Below, piece by piece: positions 11,335 to 23,800 of a stretch of 64,000 nt of DNA. The position numbers and the translations under genes are program-made. Source of the DNA: Leptasterias polaris (Eukaryota; Echinodermata; Asteroidea; Forcipulatida; Asteriidae); contig JAZGTN010000096.1 in assembly GCA_037783415.1 (NCBI GenBank), positions 1,116,001 to 1,180,000 of the forward strand, read 5' to 3'. Numbering within the stretch: the first letter of the stretch is position 1; each line of letters opens with the position of its first letter. The notes under the pieces were generated by a model. That model was given only the letters and a program-made list of their open reading frames with translations. It was not told the DNA's origin and made no database searches.

Positions 11335-11989
11335 GAAATGCACTTTTTAAAGGAAACTTGAAAAAGGTATGCATGGGTGTTGAATCGGACAAACAACTGC
11401 GCTCATCATTTAATATAATTTATTGATTTACTTTGGCATTTTCATTCATTTATGCTTATTATTCCATTGTTTATTACGTTCCATGATTGTCGTTAAATGG
11501 ACTAATATTGACGTGTTTACATTTAAAAACCAACAAAAATACCAAAAGTGTGTAAATTCGGGCCCTTGACCATGATTGTATGGGCCGAATCTTACGATTT
11601 TTAAGTGTTTGAATACACTAAACAGCCGTTTGCTTCACGCCGCATCCGCGGGATGGAGTGAGTGGGCGGACGGCCGGTCCAGGGGGGAGTCCCCGATATA
11701 CACACACATTAAACAGCCGTGACCTCAGCTATCGCACGGATCCGGCGGTATTAAAGTTACACCCAGTCTCTCTTTACCAAATAGCTTAGTGTAATGGAAA
11801 GGGTATCCGACTACCAATCAGTTTGTGCACCCGTCATGCCCGTTGTGTTAGCAACTTTGGAAAACGAATCCTAATGAAATATTTATTGAAGGTTGATAAT
11901 CGTCTTAATTATCAAAATAGCTTAATTATAAATTTTTCTTTGTAATGTGCTTTCTTTAGGGCAAAGTTTTGGTCAAATAACGGCCTTTG
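11335..11989. other. Presumed ZnT promoter region
   Basis: Unique sequence between the SINE/MITE block and the likely first exon of the zinc transporter. No TATA box stands out. Contains the distal metal-response-element core at 11826-11832. Confidence 0.35.
11826..11832 (+). promoter_or_regulatory. Candidate metal response element (TGCACCC)
   Basis: Matches the MRE core TGCRCNC bound by MTF-1, which activates ZnT1-class genes and metallothioneins in vertebrates and insects. It is one of three cores near the presumed first exon. Confidence 0.4.
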
Positions 11990-12013
11990 AATCAATAACG
12001 GAGTAAGTGTGTT

Positions 12014-12020
12014 GCGTGCA
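12014..12020 (-). promoter_or_regulatory. Candidate metal response element (minus-strand TGCACGC)
   Basis: Plus strand GCGTGCA; reads TGCACGC on the minus strand, fitting TGCRCNC. Confidence 0.4.
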
Positions 12021-12034
12021 GTGTATTTCGTGCA

Positions 12035-12041
12035 GTGTGCA
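12035..12041 (-). promoter_or_regulatory. Candidate metal response element (minus-strand TGCACAC)
   Basis: Plus strand GTGTGCA; reads TGCACAC on the minus strand, fitting TGCRCNC. It lies 21 bp (two helical turns) from the neighbouring core at 12014. Confidence 0.4.
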
Positions 12042-13714
12042 AACAGCGGAGGGTCGTGCTGAAAATGACGGCTACCTTCACTTCTTCTTCAACGAGCGGG
12101 CAGCAGTAATCATTACGCATTTTGTACTGTCTGCAAAAGCAACCAAGACAATATCTCATGCTACAAGGATCAGTTAAGTCATTGCAAGGATTCGAAGTGC
12201 TCGTGAACGCAGTCTTTAGTCCCTGTGTTAAACTTGATTTCTCTACCGAGTCTGCGGAGCGTTTGTCGGCCCACAAATTTACTGGAAACCCGGCGGTAAG
12301 TATGGTCCATAGGTCGGGTTCAAAATCCATACTACAGTGCATACACAACAATCATGGTAGAAAATGCTTACCGTTCTGAAGCCATGGTCCAATGTTCTTC
12401 TGTAATTATCGGAATTTAGAAGTAGGAACTACACCGTCCTTAGACTTGCAATCACAATTGTTGGCCTTATAGAGGGTGATTGTTTGTTTTTCAATTGATT
12501 TACTGACTTGTTGGGTTAAACTTGTTGTAAAGGCAATCACATGCTCTGATGCTGGATACTATTTAGTAATAATCAAGGTATCTCTGCTCTAGCTCACAAT
12601 ATTGATGGTACTTAACATTTTCATGTTGCATCGTCAAATACTCTCTTCAATTTTCTTCGTGATTTTCAACCATACCATAATGTGATTGGTGACAAGGAAT
12701 TTTCTGCTCATCTGATCGATAAAATGCAAAAATAAAAATAAAAAAACATGGCGATATGTTTTGGCTTGGGATATGTGTTTGGCTTGTAAATTTTTAATTT
12801 GTTCAACTTAAATATTTTGAAAAAATACCTTCTGATATGTATACTAGTTACTACTAATAATAAAAAAGAAATTGTAAACAGTGTACCTGCAGTGTCAAAT
12901 TTACTAATCTTTTCATTTTAATTTAATTCAGAATATTATGATGTTCTGTACTTTGTTTGAAATACTTTGGTACAAATTCTGTTTCACTTGTAAAAAAGAC
13001 TTGACTTTGACAAAACATGCTTTCACCTCAAAAACATAATATATTGTTTTGCGTCCTACATGTAATATAAAGACAGAAAAATATCAGGGTGCATCTAAAG
13101 AGTTACAATTACATGTAAAGTGCATCCTCAACATGTACAAATTCTCCAATGAAGTTGGGTTGTGACAAAGACTCGAAGAGCTTTGGGGTCTGAATGAAAT
13201 TTTGGCCCTTGCTCACTGCTCAGAATTTGGTTTATAATTCAATTGTAAGATTATGAACTAATCAACATTTCATAAAAGCCAAATAATAAATCAATCAATT
13301 TAGTCATCTAATAAATCTAGTTCAATCAGTTAGTCAGTCATTCAACCAGTCACGAAATAATTAAATCAATCAATCAATCATTGTAATGAAAGGCACCATT
13401 CCAATCAGTCAACCCCTGCTGAAATAATGTAAAGAAATGTTCATTAAATTATTTATACAGCAGTAAATGTATATTGGCGGTTGCATTGACTAGTATTCCA
13501 TTGTGGTTCAAGTTCTGGCAGAAATTATAAAAACTTGTCTGCAAATGTCCACCAAAGTTCTGTATTCACGTACGTGCAGGTATCAGGCATGAGAATCTTT
13601 CAGTTTAAACTGGAATTAAGTTTTTTTCCCCTTTCAAATTTGTGGTCTTCGAGTTCAGTGTGAATTTGATATAAAATTTGGGGGGTGAGTTGTAGGGGTA
13701 TACATTTGGATTTC

Positions 13715-13808
13715 GCTAATCCTTCTTCTTGGTCGGTTGCTAATCCCTCTTCTTGGTCGGTTGCTAATCCCTCTTCTTGGTCGGTTGCTAATCCCTCTTC
13801 TTGGTCGG
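13715..13808. repeat. Tandem repeat, about 4 x 24 bp
   Basis: Unit GGTTGCTAATCCCTCTTCTT plus GGTC, nearly identical across copies; pyrimidine-rich on the plus strand. Confidence 0.8.
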
Positions 13809-14164
13809 ATCAGAAATTGTAAGTTTACCCATTTACCTTTACACCATTCGTAATAAATTGCCCCTCGGCAGCGGCCGGCCCAATATGCAGTGATTTGTTT
13901 CTTCCATGTGCAGCGCGTATGCAGCTAGATCAATTGATATGTGTAGACTTCTCTCATTCCCTCTTCATTCACGGTACAGTTTGACCGTAATACATACAGT
14001 GTATAGTATACTGCTGCAGCAAAGGAACATGTGTGGAGACATTGAAAAGTCTACTGACAACAGCGCAATGTGTTTTTGTATGGATGCGCACGAATCGTTA
14101 GATTTTGTTTACCAGTCTTCAGTACGCACCTTCATAGGCAAAAGCGCCATTTCTTCGATACTTT

Positions 14165-14390
14165 TAACCCTTCTACTGTCTGACCATTCAATATCATCCA
14201 CTGTGGTTTTGAATGGTAGATAAACTATGCCAGCCTGCAATATGTACATGTAATATCATGTGGTAAATGCATCTACACAGTACACACATGTTATGTGCAC
14301 AGTTGTGCCATCATACACAACCAGTGCAGTTGAATGGTTTCAAATGGTTGGTCAACTCACTGGAAAATGTTACCAAGAGTAGGAGGGTTA
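14165..14390. repeat. Short MITE, AACCCTCCTAC family
   Basis: Ends AACCCTTCTACTG (14166) and AGTAGGAGGGTTA (to 14390) are inverted copies, and the interior again has TGGTTTTGAATGG and GGTCAACTCAC words, as in the element at 3093-3606. Confidence 0.55.
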
Positions 14391-15504
14391 ATGTGTTTTA
14401 CGGCTGGAGATATTTTTACTTTGACCTGGAACAAACTTTGAGACAATGCATATTGGTGCAATGAGTGTGCGACACACGTGTGAGGAGATTCGTCGACGTT
14501 TGACGTCTCACATTATTTTTTCCAAAATGCTTTGGTTTGTAAACTGTCGGGATAATCTTGGAGATCATACTAAAAGGTGTTTGAAGAACAAGTTTCAATG
14601 GCCAAAGGGGGGCAACACTTAACACAATGATTCACTATCACAGGTAAAGACCCCCAAAATCTAAATTTCTAACAAAAACATGACTGCTCCATTCATATTT
14701 TTGTGGATTAGTTTGTAAGATCATTATTTTGAGCTTTTTAAGACAATATACATGTACATGTCTAGCACTGTTATGATTTCATCTTTTTAAAAAGTATTTT
14801 CCCCCTATTAACTCATCCTCGGTCCCACCATGGTCCCAATAACGCCAGGGGGATTCACTGAGTGCTGCGCTGACGCCTGGGTCAACTTGCAAAAATTCTG
14901 GACATTGGCCAAAATTTGGGATGCATTTTTAGCGTTAGATTTTTCTGTTTTTTTATCATCGCCAATTCTCATGCCTGAGGTATCCCTTATCAAAAAAATT
15001 CTTTAAGTTTTTGCTATTTATATGAGAAGTCATGTCTTTCATGTTGACATTTACAGGATGTATCAGGCTAAGGTACAGCCCTAGTGCATTGGTAATTCCC
15101 TAAAAAACATACTCATATTTTTGAAGAAAAAAACCCAGCTTAAAATGAAGTAATAAAACGAATTCAAACATGATTTTCTTGTGAATTTAACTACCTTGCA
15201 ATATGTTTCTCAAAGGTCATATGTACATGTATGCAGTGTGTTTCATGAATAATTCAAATTACTTAATAATTAAAATTGCAAAGCGTTTAGGTTGCAGGCT
15301 GCTCTCTAAGCAAGTAAATGATGATTAGATTGTTGTCTAGATAGGCCTACATCAAGAACAATCAAAAGGTGTGTTGTAAAACAAACAGCAATTCCACTAA
15401 ACCAGTTTGTTACGATATCCCGAGAATTTGTGAGGTGAAAGAGTGAGGCGGGGTCACAATGCAATCGTTGAATAAAACAAACGAACAATCGATATATACT
15501 GGAC

Positions 15505-16512
15505 TGTGAGTGTTGTTATTAATGCTCCACAGAAGCACTCACAATTATTATTCAATTAATAATATACATCAAAAGTGGTACCACGTCTCAAAGTTCCCGA
15601 AAATATACAATTACAATCTACGCTGGTAATAATTAATGAAAATCACACTATGCGCACTTATATCAATTAAACTTGCACCGCATCGGTGTTCAAACCTCTA
15701 TCACTATACTTTCTCCCAAAAGTTAACGTTCTAATTCTTCATGGGCTATCTTGCCCAAAAAGTCATCTTGAAGATATGTCCATTTAATAGCTGGTCTCCT
15801 TTATGTTCCTATGTGGGCATTCGTCCGCAGACGTCTGGTGTGCGGCCGGATAAACTTGGGCCCCTTTAAAGTTCTCCCATCTGATGCTGCATGCACGTCT
15901 CACGACGGCTATACTGGCAGTCGTACCCTGCGACTTCTCCAGTTCCTCGCTACTTCGCCAGAACTCACGAAGAAGGAAATCATGTCCCGTCGGGTCCAAT
16001 CCGGGTATCCGGTGTCCCATACGTCAACTACAAACAATAGTTACCAATCATCAAATACAATCATATTCACAAATCTGCCCATAATAAAGGAAACGTTTCT
16101 TCCATGAATCGATCACTATCAAATTCCAACAAAATGAACTGTATATACGCCTCTTCCAATAATGTACTTAAATACTCAATACTCTTATGTTGCATTTCAC
16201 GGAGAATCAAACTCCGGTTAACAAAAATGCCAACAATTTCTAAAACACAAAACTTCCGTTAGTAAGTCTAACCACACTTGATAAGCAAATTCCTGTCTTC
16301 TTGACACAAGATAAAATGCAGATAATTACAAGGCACTAAACAGGGCCTAAACATACTTATCATGGCGTGACCAAATTCGTCACAAATATCTACTTCCTCT
16401 CTACTTCTTTCCAATTAAAGTGAACTTAAACCATGCCGTAAAGTATCTCACAGATACTGGTATATTAATTGTCAATTACCACACTTGTTTATATTAAACG
16501 TTAATACTCACA
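15505..16512 (-). repeat. LTR-like block, unproven
   Basis: On the minus strand the block starts TGTGAGT and ends ACTCACA, the TG..CA inverted ends expected of a long terminal repeat, and spans about 1,008 bp. No matching second LTR, no target-site duplication (TGGAC against GTCAA) and no retroviral-type genes are visible, so it could only be a solo remnant. Low confidence. Confidence 0.2.
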
Positions 16513-17673
16513 GTCAATTATGGGTGTTCCCTCTTTAAAGTAACTCGAGACTTGTCTCGTCGAAGTATAAGGGTGGCTTTCCCTTCGCTTCTCAGCTCTT
16601 ACATTTTTTTATTTGCTCAAAGGCAAAAACAAATCAAAACTAAAATAGCAGAAACTTGACTTCGGTGTACACTCGCCTGAAAATTCAATGCATCAGCACC
16701 GGCAAACAGTCACCCTACTTCCTTGTAGCCAAAAAAACATATCAATGTGCCTCGCCCCAATTTCACATTCCGCGCTGAAGCCCAGCAGCCTTTGCGCGCT
16801 TTCAAAAGAAAATTCATGACCCATGACATTATTCAAAATGAGACTGACCCTCAAGAACCATGGCTAAATAGACTAAACTTAGTACCTGGACTTCTTTGTA
16901 TGTGAACCATCAATGAACTGACCACGGCTATCAAAAGACTTCGTAACACAGTTAACTCTTGGGGAAAACTGTATTCAACCTGGAATGATCTTCCCATTTC
17001 ATGCTCCAAGACCCTAAAATCACAACAAAGCCTTTCAAGGTCTATTGTGCAAGCCACCTGCAAAGTGCAACTTCATACAAATGGTTCAGTGAGCCAAAAA
17101 TCATCATACAATGCAGAACCTTACCAAGATGGTATTTACACAAGCCTGACAGATAAACATAATATGCACAACTTCTATTTAGTGCTGTGAAGAGTACTTT
17201 TCACATCAAAGGTCAGAATTCTTGACCTACATGTAGTTAGAATAATGAACAGCAGGTAAAACCCAATAGAATAGTTTGCTCTGGTGTTCAGTTTTTTTTA
17301 ACACTAGGCATTTAAAGTAAAGAGAAGGTTTTCATTTATTTAATTAGGAAAAATCCCCGCTTATACTAAAATTTCAACTGATCTACATATAACAGGATCA
17401 TAAACAGCTGCATACACCTAGAGAAGAATCTGTGTAAAAAGTGTTTTATTGGACTGTTTTGGGGTTGAGTCACTTATACCGAAAGTACTGAGTATACAGT
17501 GCTTAACAAACAGTGTATGGGTAAAAACACAAACAATTTTTACTTCATTGGTTTTATGATACTGTTAGGCCTAAATGATCGGCATCATGCAGCTTTTATG
17601 TATTTATTTGTTACTCTATATTGTATACTTGCAGTTTTCAAGCAGTGCTAGAGACTTTTGAATCAACGACACT

Positions 17674-17850
17674 ATGGGGCGCTACTCTGGAAAAAGCTGT
17701 CGCTTCCTGGTGATGATGTTACTCACATCAATTTTCTTCTTAGTGGAACTCATCACGGGTTATATGACAAACTCATTGGCCCTTGTCTCAGATTCCTTCC
17801 ATATGATGTCAGACATTATAGCCTTAGTGATAGGCTTCTTAGCTATGAGG
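17674..17850 (+). CDS. ZnT coding exon 1 (TM1-TM2)
   Basis: The transcribed exon begins at 17635 after CTTGCAG. Codes residues 1-59, including LVSDSFHMMSD with H43 and D47. Donor GTAAGTAC at 17851; ends in phase 0. Confidence 0.92.
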
Positions 17851-20800
17851 GTAAGTACAAACAGAGTACCAGTCACTACAAACTTTGCTTAGCACAGAAA
17901 GCAAAAACAGGTTACCACGTCATGGTGCTTATGGTGTGTGACTGGTTCCTGGGGGGAGGGTGCTCTTGGGGAAAGGAAAGTTGTTTCTGGACAATAACTC
18001 CAGTTAGAAGTGACAACTGGATTTGTAACTTGGGTGCTTGAGTTGCCTTTGCCCTTGTGGAAAGAAAATTTTCTGGGTTGAAAAGGTCATGGTGGTGAGT
18101 TATAGCTAAACGGTTTCCAGACAGTAAATCCTTTTAGAAATCGACTTGTAACTTGAGTGTTGGTTGCTCTTGTGGAAAGGAAAGTTGGAATTGTTAAAGT
18201 TGGGATTTTTGTGGGGTTCAAAAGGTCAAGAGGGCAAGGTTGTGGTGGTGAGTTATAGCCAAATGTCTTCCTGACCGTAACTCCAACTACAAGTCATATT
18301 TAGATTTGTAACTTGGGTGGGACTGGGGGTTGCTCTTGAGGAATTGAAGGTTGGGTTTGATTTCAAGATCAAAGTCACAAAACATGGATGGAGAATTACC
18401 CTTTAGATGAGGCAACTTGGGATTGTTTAAGTCAACGGGTCAAATGTCAAGGTCACAGTGCTCAGGTGCAGGAACATGTTTTATTGATATATTGTTAGCT
18501 AGAATGTATTAAGGGCTGAGGGGTTTCATGTGTCTTAACTTTAGTAGCACTTAAAGGAATCTTAGTGGCTCATTCAATCTGTTGCTTTAAAGTAATGCAG
18601 TCGAATGGATGGTTAAATTGTATGTGTACTAATGTAAAGTTGTTCTTTTCTATTCATTTCTCTTGGAACAGTTTTCAAAGAAAACTACTCCCAAGAACAC
18701 GTTTGGCTGGCAGCGATCTGAAGTCCTGGGTGCTCTAGTGAATTCTGTCTTCCTTATGGCTCTATGCTTCACTATCTTTGTAGAGGCAATCCAGCGCTTC
18801 ATTGATAAGGAAAATATCAAAAATCCATTGATTGTATTGATTGTTGGAATCATCGGTCTGGTTATTAATGGATTTGGATTATGTCTCTTTAGTTCTCATG
18901 GTAAGGGCCTGACTAGAGACCAGCATTGCTTAATGTCATACAACTCATATTGTTTGTTTAAATAAGTCAAAATAGTAAAACATAAGTACAACTAAAAGTC
19001 ATAAACTTAAATGCGAAACATTTGCAGTGTAGACCTACTTGTACATTATACTCTAAAATGTTCAGAACAGTGTTAACTGTGATCTGTTTTTCTGTTTACA
19101 AATCTGACATTAAACATTAGGAGTTCATGAAGATTATAAAAACAAACTTAGCCTACTTTATATTGCACAACCTTTCAAAGTTTACAATGTGCAAATTATC
19201 AATTAATCCAAGGTATGTCACATGGACACAGTCATGGAGGTGGCGGACATGGACACAGTCATGGGGGTGACGGACATGGGCACAGTCACAAGAACAAGAA
19301 GAACAAGAAAGTCCCGGAACCTTTGAACTCTGACACCATGACCCCACTCAGGGTAGAATCGGACAAACAGTTAAGTGAGGTCAAAGTAGAGGTTGTTGAC
19401 AGTGAAGCTGAACCAAACCCTGGAGGAGAAGATGAAGATGCAAATACAAATAATGGTAAAGGATTATGGATAGATTTCATAGAGCTGCTTAAGCACAACA
19501 AAATTATGCTTACCAGAATTAGGTAACCAGCTAAAACACCATATCACATATTCACTGACTGGTATCCAGGGCATTTTTGCTTAGCAGAAAATTGTTAGGC
19601 AATATTTTCTTCTTTAAGCAGCTCTATGAAATTGGGCCATGTGTTTCATTACACGAAAGGCTAAGATTGGTCTTAAGTTAGCTTACACTGTTGTTGGTTA
19701 AAGTGATCTGTCTGGTGACATCACCTTTTACTTTGCAATAAAGAAAGATTCATTTACATGAATCTAAGAGCTTTGTAAAAACATCTCATAAGATTTGAGT
19801 TGACGCTGGTGGATTGACAAAACATGTCACCAGATTTGAGTTGACGCTTGTAGATTGGCAGAGCATCACATCACATCAGATTTGAGTTGATGCTGGTGGA
19901 TTGACAAAACATATCATCAGATTTGAGTTGACACTTGTAGATGAGGGAACATCACATTAGATTTGAGTTGATGCTGGTGGATTGAGGGAACATCACATTA
20001 GATTTGAGTTGATGCTGGTGGATTGACGGAACATCACATTAGATTTGAGTTGATGCTGGTGGATTGACGGAACATCACATTAGATTTGAGTTGATGCTGG
20101 TGGATTGACGGAACATCACATTAGATTTGAGTTGATGCAGGTGGATTGACGGAACATCACATTAGATTTGAGTTGATGCTGGTGGATTGACGGAACATCA
20201 CATTAGATTTGAGTTGATGCTGGTGGATTGACGGAACATCACATTAGATTTGAGTTGATGCAGGTGGTTGACGGAACATCACATTAGATTTGAGTTGATG
20301 CTGGTGGATTGACGGAACATCACATTAGATTTGAGTTGACGTTTGTAGATTGAGGGAACATCACATTAGATTTGAGTTGATGTTGGTGGATTGACGGAAC
20401 ATCACATTATTTTATTTTGATGATATTTTGTGTTGGAGATGGCCGTGCTCCCAGCTGCATTAGCTCCATATGGTGAAGTTGCAATCTGATAATAGCATAA
20501 ATAGGGGAACGGCATGCTTAATATTGTGAGTTTTATGTACGCTTTTGTTTCTTGTTGATTCAGGTTCATCTGCTACCCAGCTGAATATGAGGGGAGTCTT
20601 CCTTCATGTTCTTGGTGATGCCTTAGGCTCAGTTGTTGTAATCATCAGCGCTGGCTTCATCCTGGGGATAGGAGAAGAACATGATTGGGTTCATTATATA
20701 GACCCAGCCATGAGTCTCATCATTGTGGCTATTATCACAGTGACGACATTGCCATTATGTAAGTCCTGTTTGAGATTCAAATGAGCTGTTCAGCAGAAAA

Positions 20801-23800
20801 TATGGCTTAAAAAGGGAATGTATACCAATGGCTTTTGGAATTGTTTGATTGTTTCAATTCGATATAAATGTAGATATATACAATAAAACTAACCTGTGAA
20901 AATTTCATCTCTAAAGGTGGTACATTTTTGAGATATCGTAGAAAATCCAGACTAGTTGTGTCCACGTAGGAAGAATTATCTGTAATTGGAATACATAATC
21001 TGTCTCAGATTCTAATTTGGGGGGATTAAAAACATATATCTTTTTCCATAACCACATTACTTCAAAGTGAAATGATTCTCAAAATGCTTTATACTTTCGA
21101 AAGCAGCTGTACTTCTAATCAAGTAAATTTTAATTGCCATTAGTTTTAAGAGTGATTACCAAACGTATACCTTCCCTTTAAGAAATGTACTTTTTAAGGA
21201 AACTTGAAATACATAACACATTTAAGTAGTAAGCAATGTGTGCTACATATTGAGCAGTATTTTCTGTACGTGACAAATGTGTTTGCTTAGGGGCCATTTA
21301 GAATAGTCAATGTTAAAATAAATTGAAATTTAGTATTTATTTTAAAACAAAAAGTGTATATATTAACAAACGAAAAAGAAGAAATACCCAGTTTGTCAAG
21401 ATCGTCAATTAAATTCCTAATTAAACTACAAATAAAATTTCATTGAAACTACTGATGTTGGAGGCTTTTGGGCTAATGGTTCTTTTTAGCCATTACTTTG
21501 TTCTTGGGTGTATAGATTATATTATGAAATTGAAGCCATTCAGTGTTTAAAAATCAAAATTTGGGGTGGGTGGGTGGGTGAAAACAATGTAGAAAAAAAA
21601 AAAAAAGTCAATTGACTATTCTGAATGGCCCCTTAGCAGTGCTGTAAAATGCCAAAAGAACTGTAAATAATGTATCCATTTAGGTCATTTGATGAATGAA
21701 CTCATTTTGATACTTATAGATGAGATGACATGAAAGTGTTATGTCTATTTTGTTGTTTCAGTTCGTCAGTCAAGCATGATCCTATTGCAGTCGATACCAG
21801 CAGAAATTGATCTGGAAAAAATTGAAAGACAATTACAAGAAAAAGTAAGTAGTTATACACCTATCAATTGTATGACGCACTATCAGACCCCCGGGGATGG
21901 TGCGTCACTGTCCATATGTGGGGACGGATTTGCGTGTCCAAAGACCCACCATGAGTCAAAAAATTGACACACTTGTTGCAGATTTGGACGGTCTTCCGAA
22001 CGTTTTTTTGACTCACCTTTCGCGGATAGCAACGCACCACCGACAGACAAATCGACGCACATAATCGCTTGCTATGCTGCAAACGATGCACGCGCAGTGA
22101 ATACCAAGTATTTCAACCTTGTATGTACGAGTTTCCCGGCACACATGCTGAAAATACATGGCAAGTGTATGCACGAGGCGAGAATGTACTACTTGATCTT
22201 CGAGACGTGCGGTTCCCAACGCACTAGCTATCAAACACACGAAATAATAGAGAGGGAACCAGTCTACTAAATAATGCATCTTCGTATCCATCCATGACTC
22301 AACGATCGACCCCCAGTATCGTGCATGTGAGAGATATAATATACCACAGGGCAGAGGTTGACAAAATCACCGCGCCATGAATTACATGTGACTAAATAAC
22401 ACACATCCTCGTAATAACTGGTAATGACTGGCCGCTTTCCGATTGGCCGATCGCGTGAATAATTATTTATGACGTAGTGCTTCTCACAGCGCTGTATTCA
22501 TCACCGCGATCCCGCGGATGTGCTTGCTCTACCTAACGTGGTAAACTTTTATAGTTGGGGAGCGAAGGAATGGCGTGTAGCTGTGGGGAGCGATAAGGCA
22601 AGGGAAATTCCCTTGGTGAGAAATAACTGCGTGGTCAGAGATGTTTTTACACGTGCGTTCGAGCAATACTCCAGTTTTCGTTTGTCAAACTCAAATACAC
22701 ACGGAAGTGATGGGGGATATTCACACGACTTCGACTCTGCGGGATGTTGTGCTTATAAAGATCGTGAAGGATTATCTCTCGGTCGGTAATTTTTTGGAAA
22801 CAACATGAAACAACAAGGATTTACAAAATACACTGACACAGGTACATGTACAGTCTCGATGTTAATTGTCAAAACATTTGGGCTTCCTTATACATCGTCT
22901 TTGTTGTTCGTGTATTTTAGAACAAATTCACTTGCCGCCGACAAACGGTTAACCGTTTAGAAAAGTTGAAACGGATAGTAAATTAAACGTATGGTCACAG
23001 GCTTACCTCGTATCCATCTATGACTCGACAATCGACCCCCACTATCGTGCGTGTGAGAGATATAATATACCACGGGGCCGAGGATGACAAAACCACCACG
23101 CCATGATGCACATGTGTACGTGTATTGGGCTTGGCCAAAAGGCTTGCTATGTGCAGTGTGGAAAATAAACGGCCGTCTGAGCTGGCATGTGGTGATCGCT
23201 GACTTTCGGGCGGTAAATTCCCGACCCTCGGGCAACATAAATGTTAACAAAATAATACCAACATCATTTTACACAGGCGGGGAGGGTAGGTGCATTTCTC
23301 CACTAAATAAACAAAATAAATGTTGAAATGGACATCGACGGACCATGACGTACCTCGACGCACCGCTCGAAGATTTTTTTGACTGACCACTATTGGACTT
23401 GACGTACCCACAGTCACTTTTTCCGAGAGTAAAGACGCAAACTTGACGCACCATCCCCGGGGGTCTCATAGTGCGTCATACAATTGATAGGTGTATTAAA
23501 GGTACATGTATACTGCATCGTTGGTTTGGGGAAGAATGAATTAAAGGCCCTGTACACTATTGGTAAGATCGAAAAACACAAATGTTCACAGATTCACACA
23601 TAACTTACAGGATTTAAAGTAAGTAATGGTACAAAGGGTTCCTTAAAATATTTCTGCCTAAAATGCTATCGTTTCTGAGAAATTAGTAAAACAATAGTTT
23701 TTATCGCGCGCGATAATAAACCCGATGTTTGAAAAACAGAAAACACATCAGGTCTCTTTTCACTATTTTCTCGTGACCTCGATGACCAATTGAGCTCAAA

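Larger units (their letters stand above)
11990..12295 (+). other. Probable noncoding first exon of the zinc transporter
   Basis: The 3' boundary is a strong donor, CGGCG followed by GTAAGTATG (12295/12296), with no protein family in the exon. The next matching acceptor on this strand is at 17634, 39 nt upstream of the ZnT start codon. The exon is somewhat richer in CpG than its surroundings. The 5' edge is not determinable by eye; 11990 is a placeholder near the change of composition. Short upstream ATGs occur. The link to ZnT is inference; a transcript would decide it. Confidence 0.4.
12296..17634 (+). other. Presumed first intron of the zinc transporter
   Basis: About 5.3 kb between donor 12296 and acceptor CTTGCAG ending 17634. 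Holds a 24-bp tandem repeat (13715-13808), a short MITE (14165-14390) and an LTR-like block (15505-16512). The rest shows no recognised gene; a minus-strand open frame at 16851-17063 has no family resemblance. Confidence 0.4.

Noticed and set aside
12122..12379. Open frame of 85 codons in the presumed first exon
   Set aside because: Crosses the GTAAGT donor, has no start context or family; treated as untranslated.
13906..14223. Open frame of 105 codons, Cys- and Ser-rich
   Set aside because: No family, partly inside the MITE at 14165, no splice signals.
15505..16512. Intact LTR retrotransposon
   Set aside because: Only one LTR-like block, no target duplication, no gag or pol; listed as a low-confidence block.
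17658..18041. Plus-strand open frame of 127 codons over ZnT exon 1
   Set aside because: Different frame from the ZnT protein and runs through the donor at 17851.
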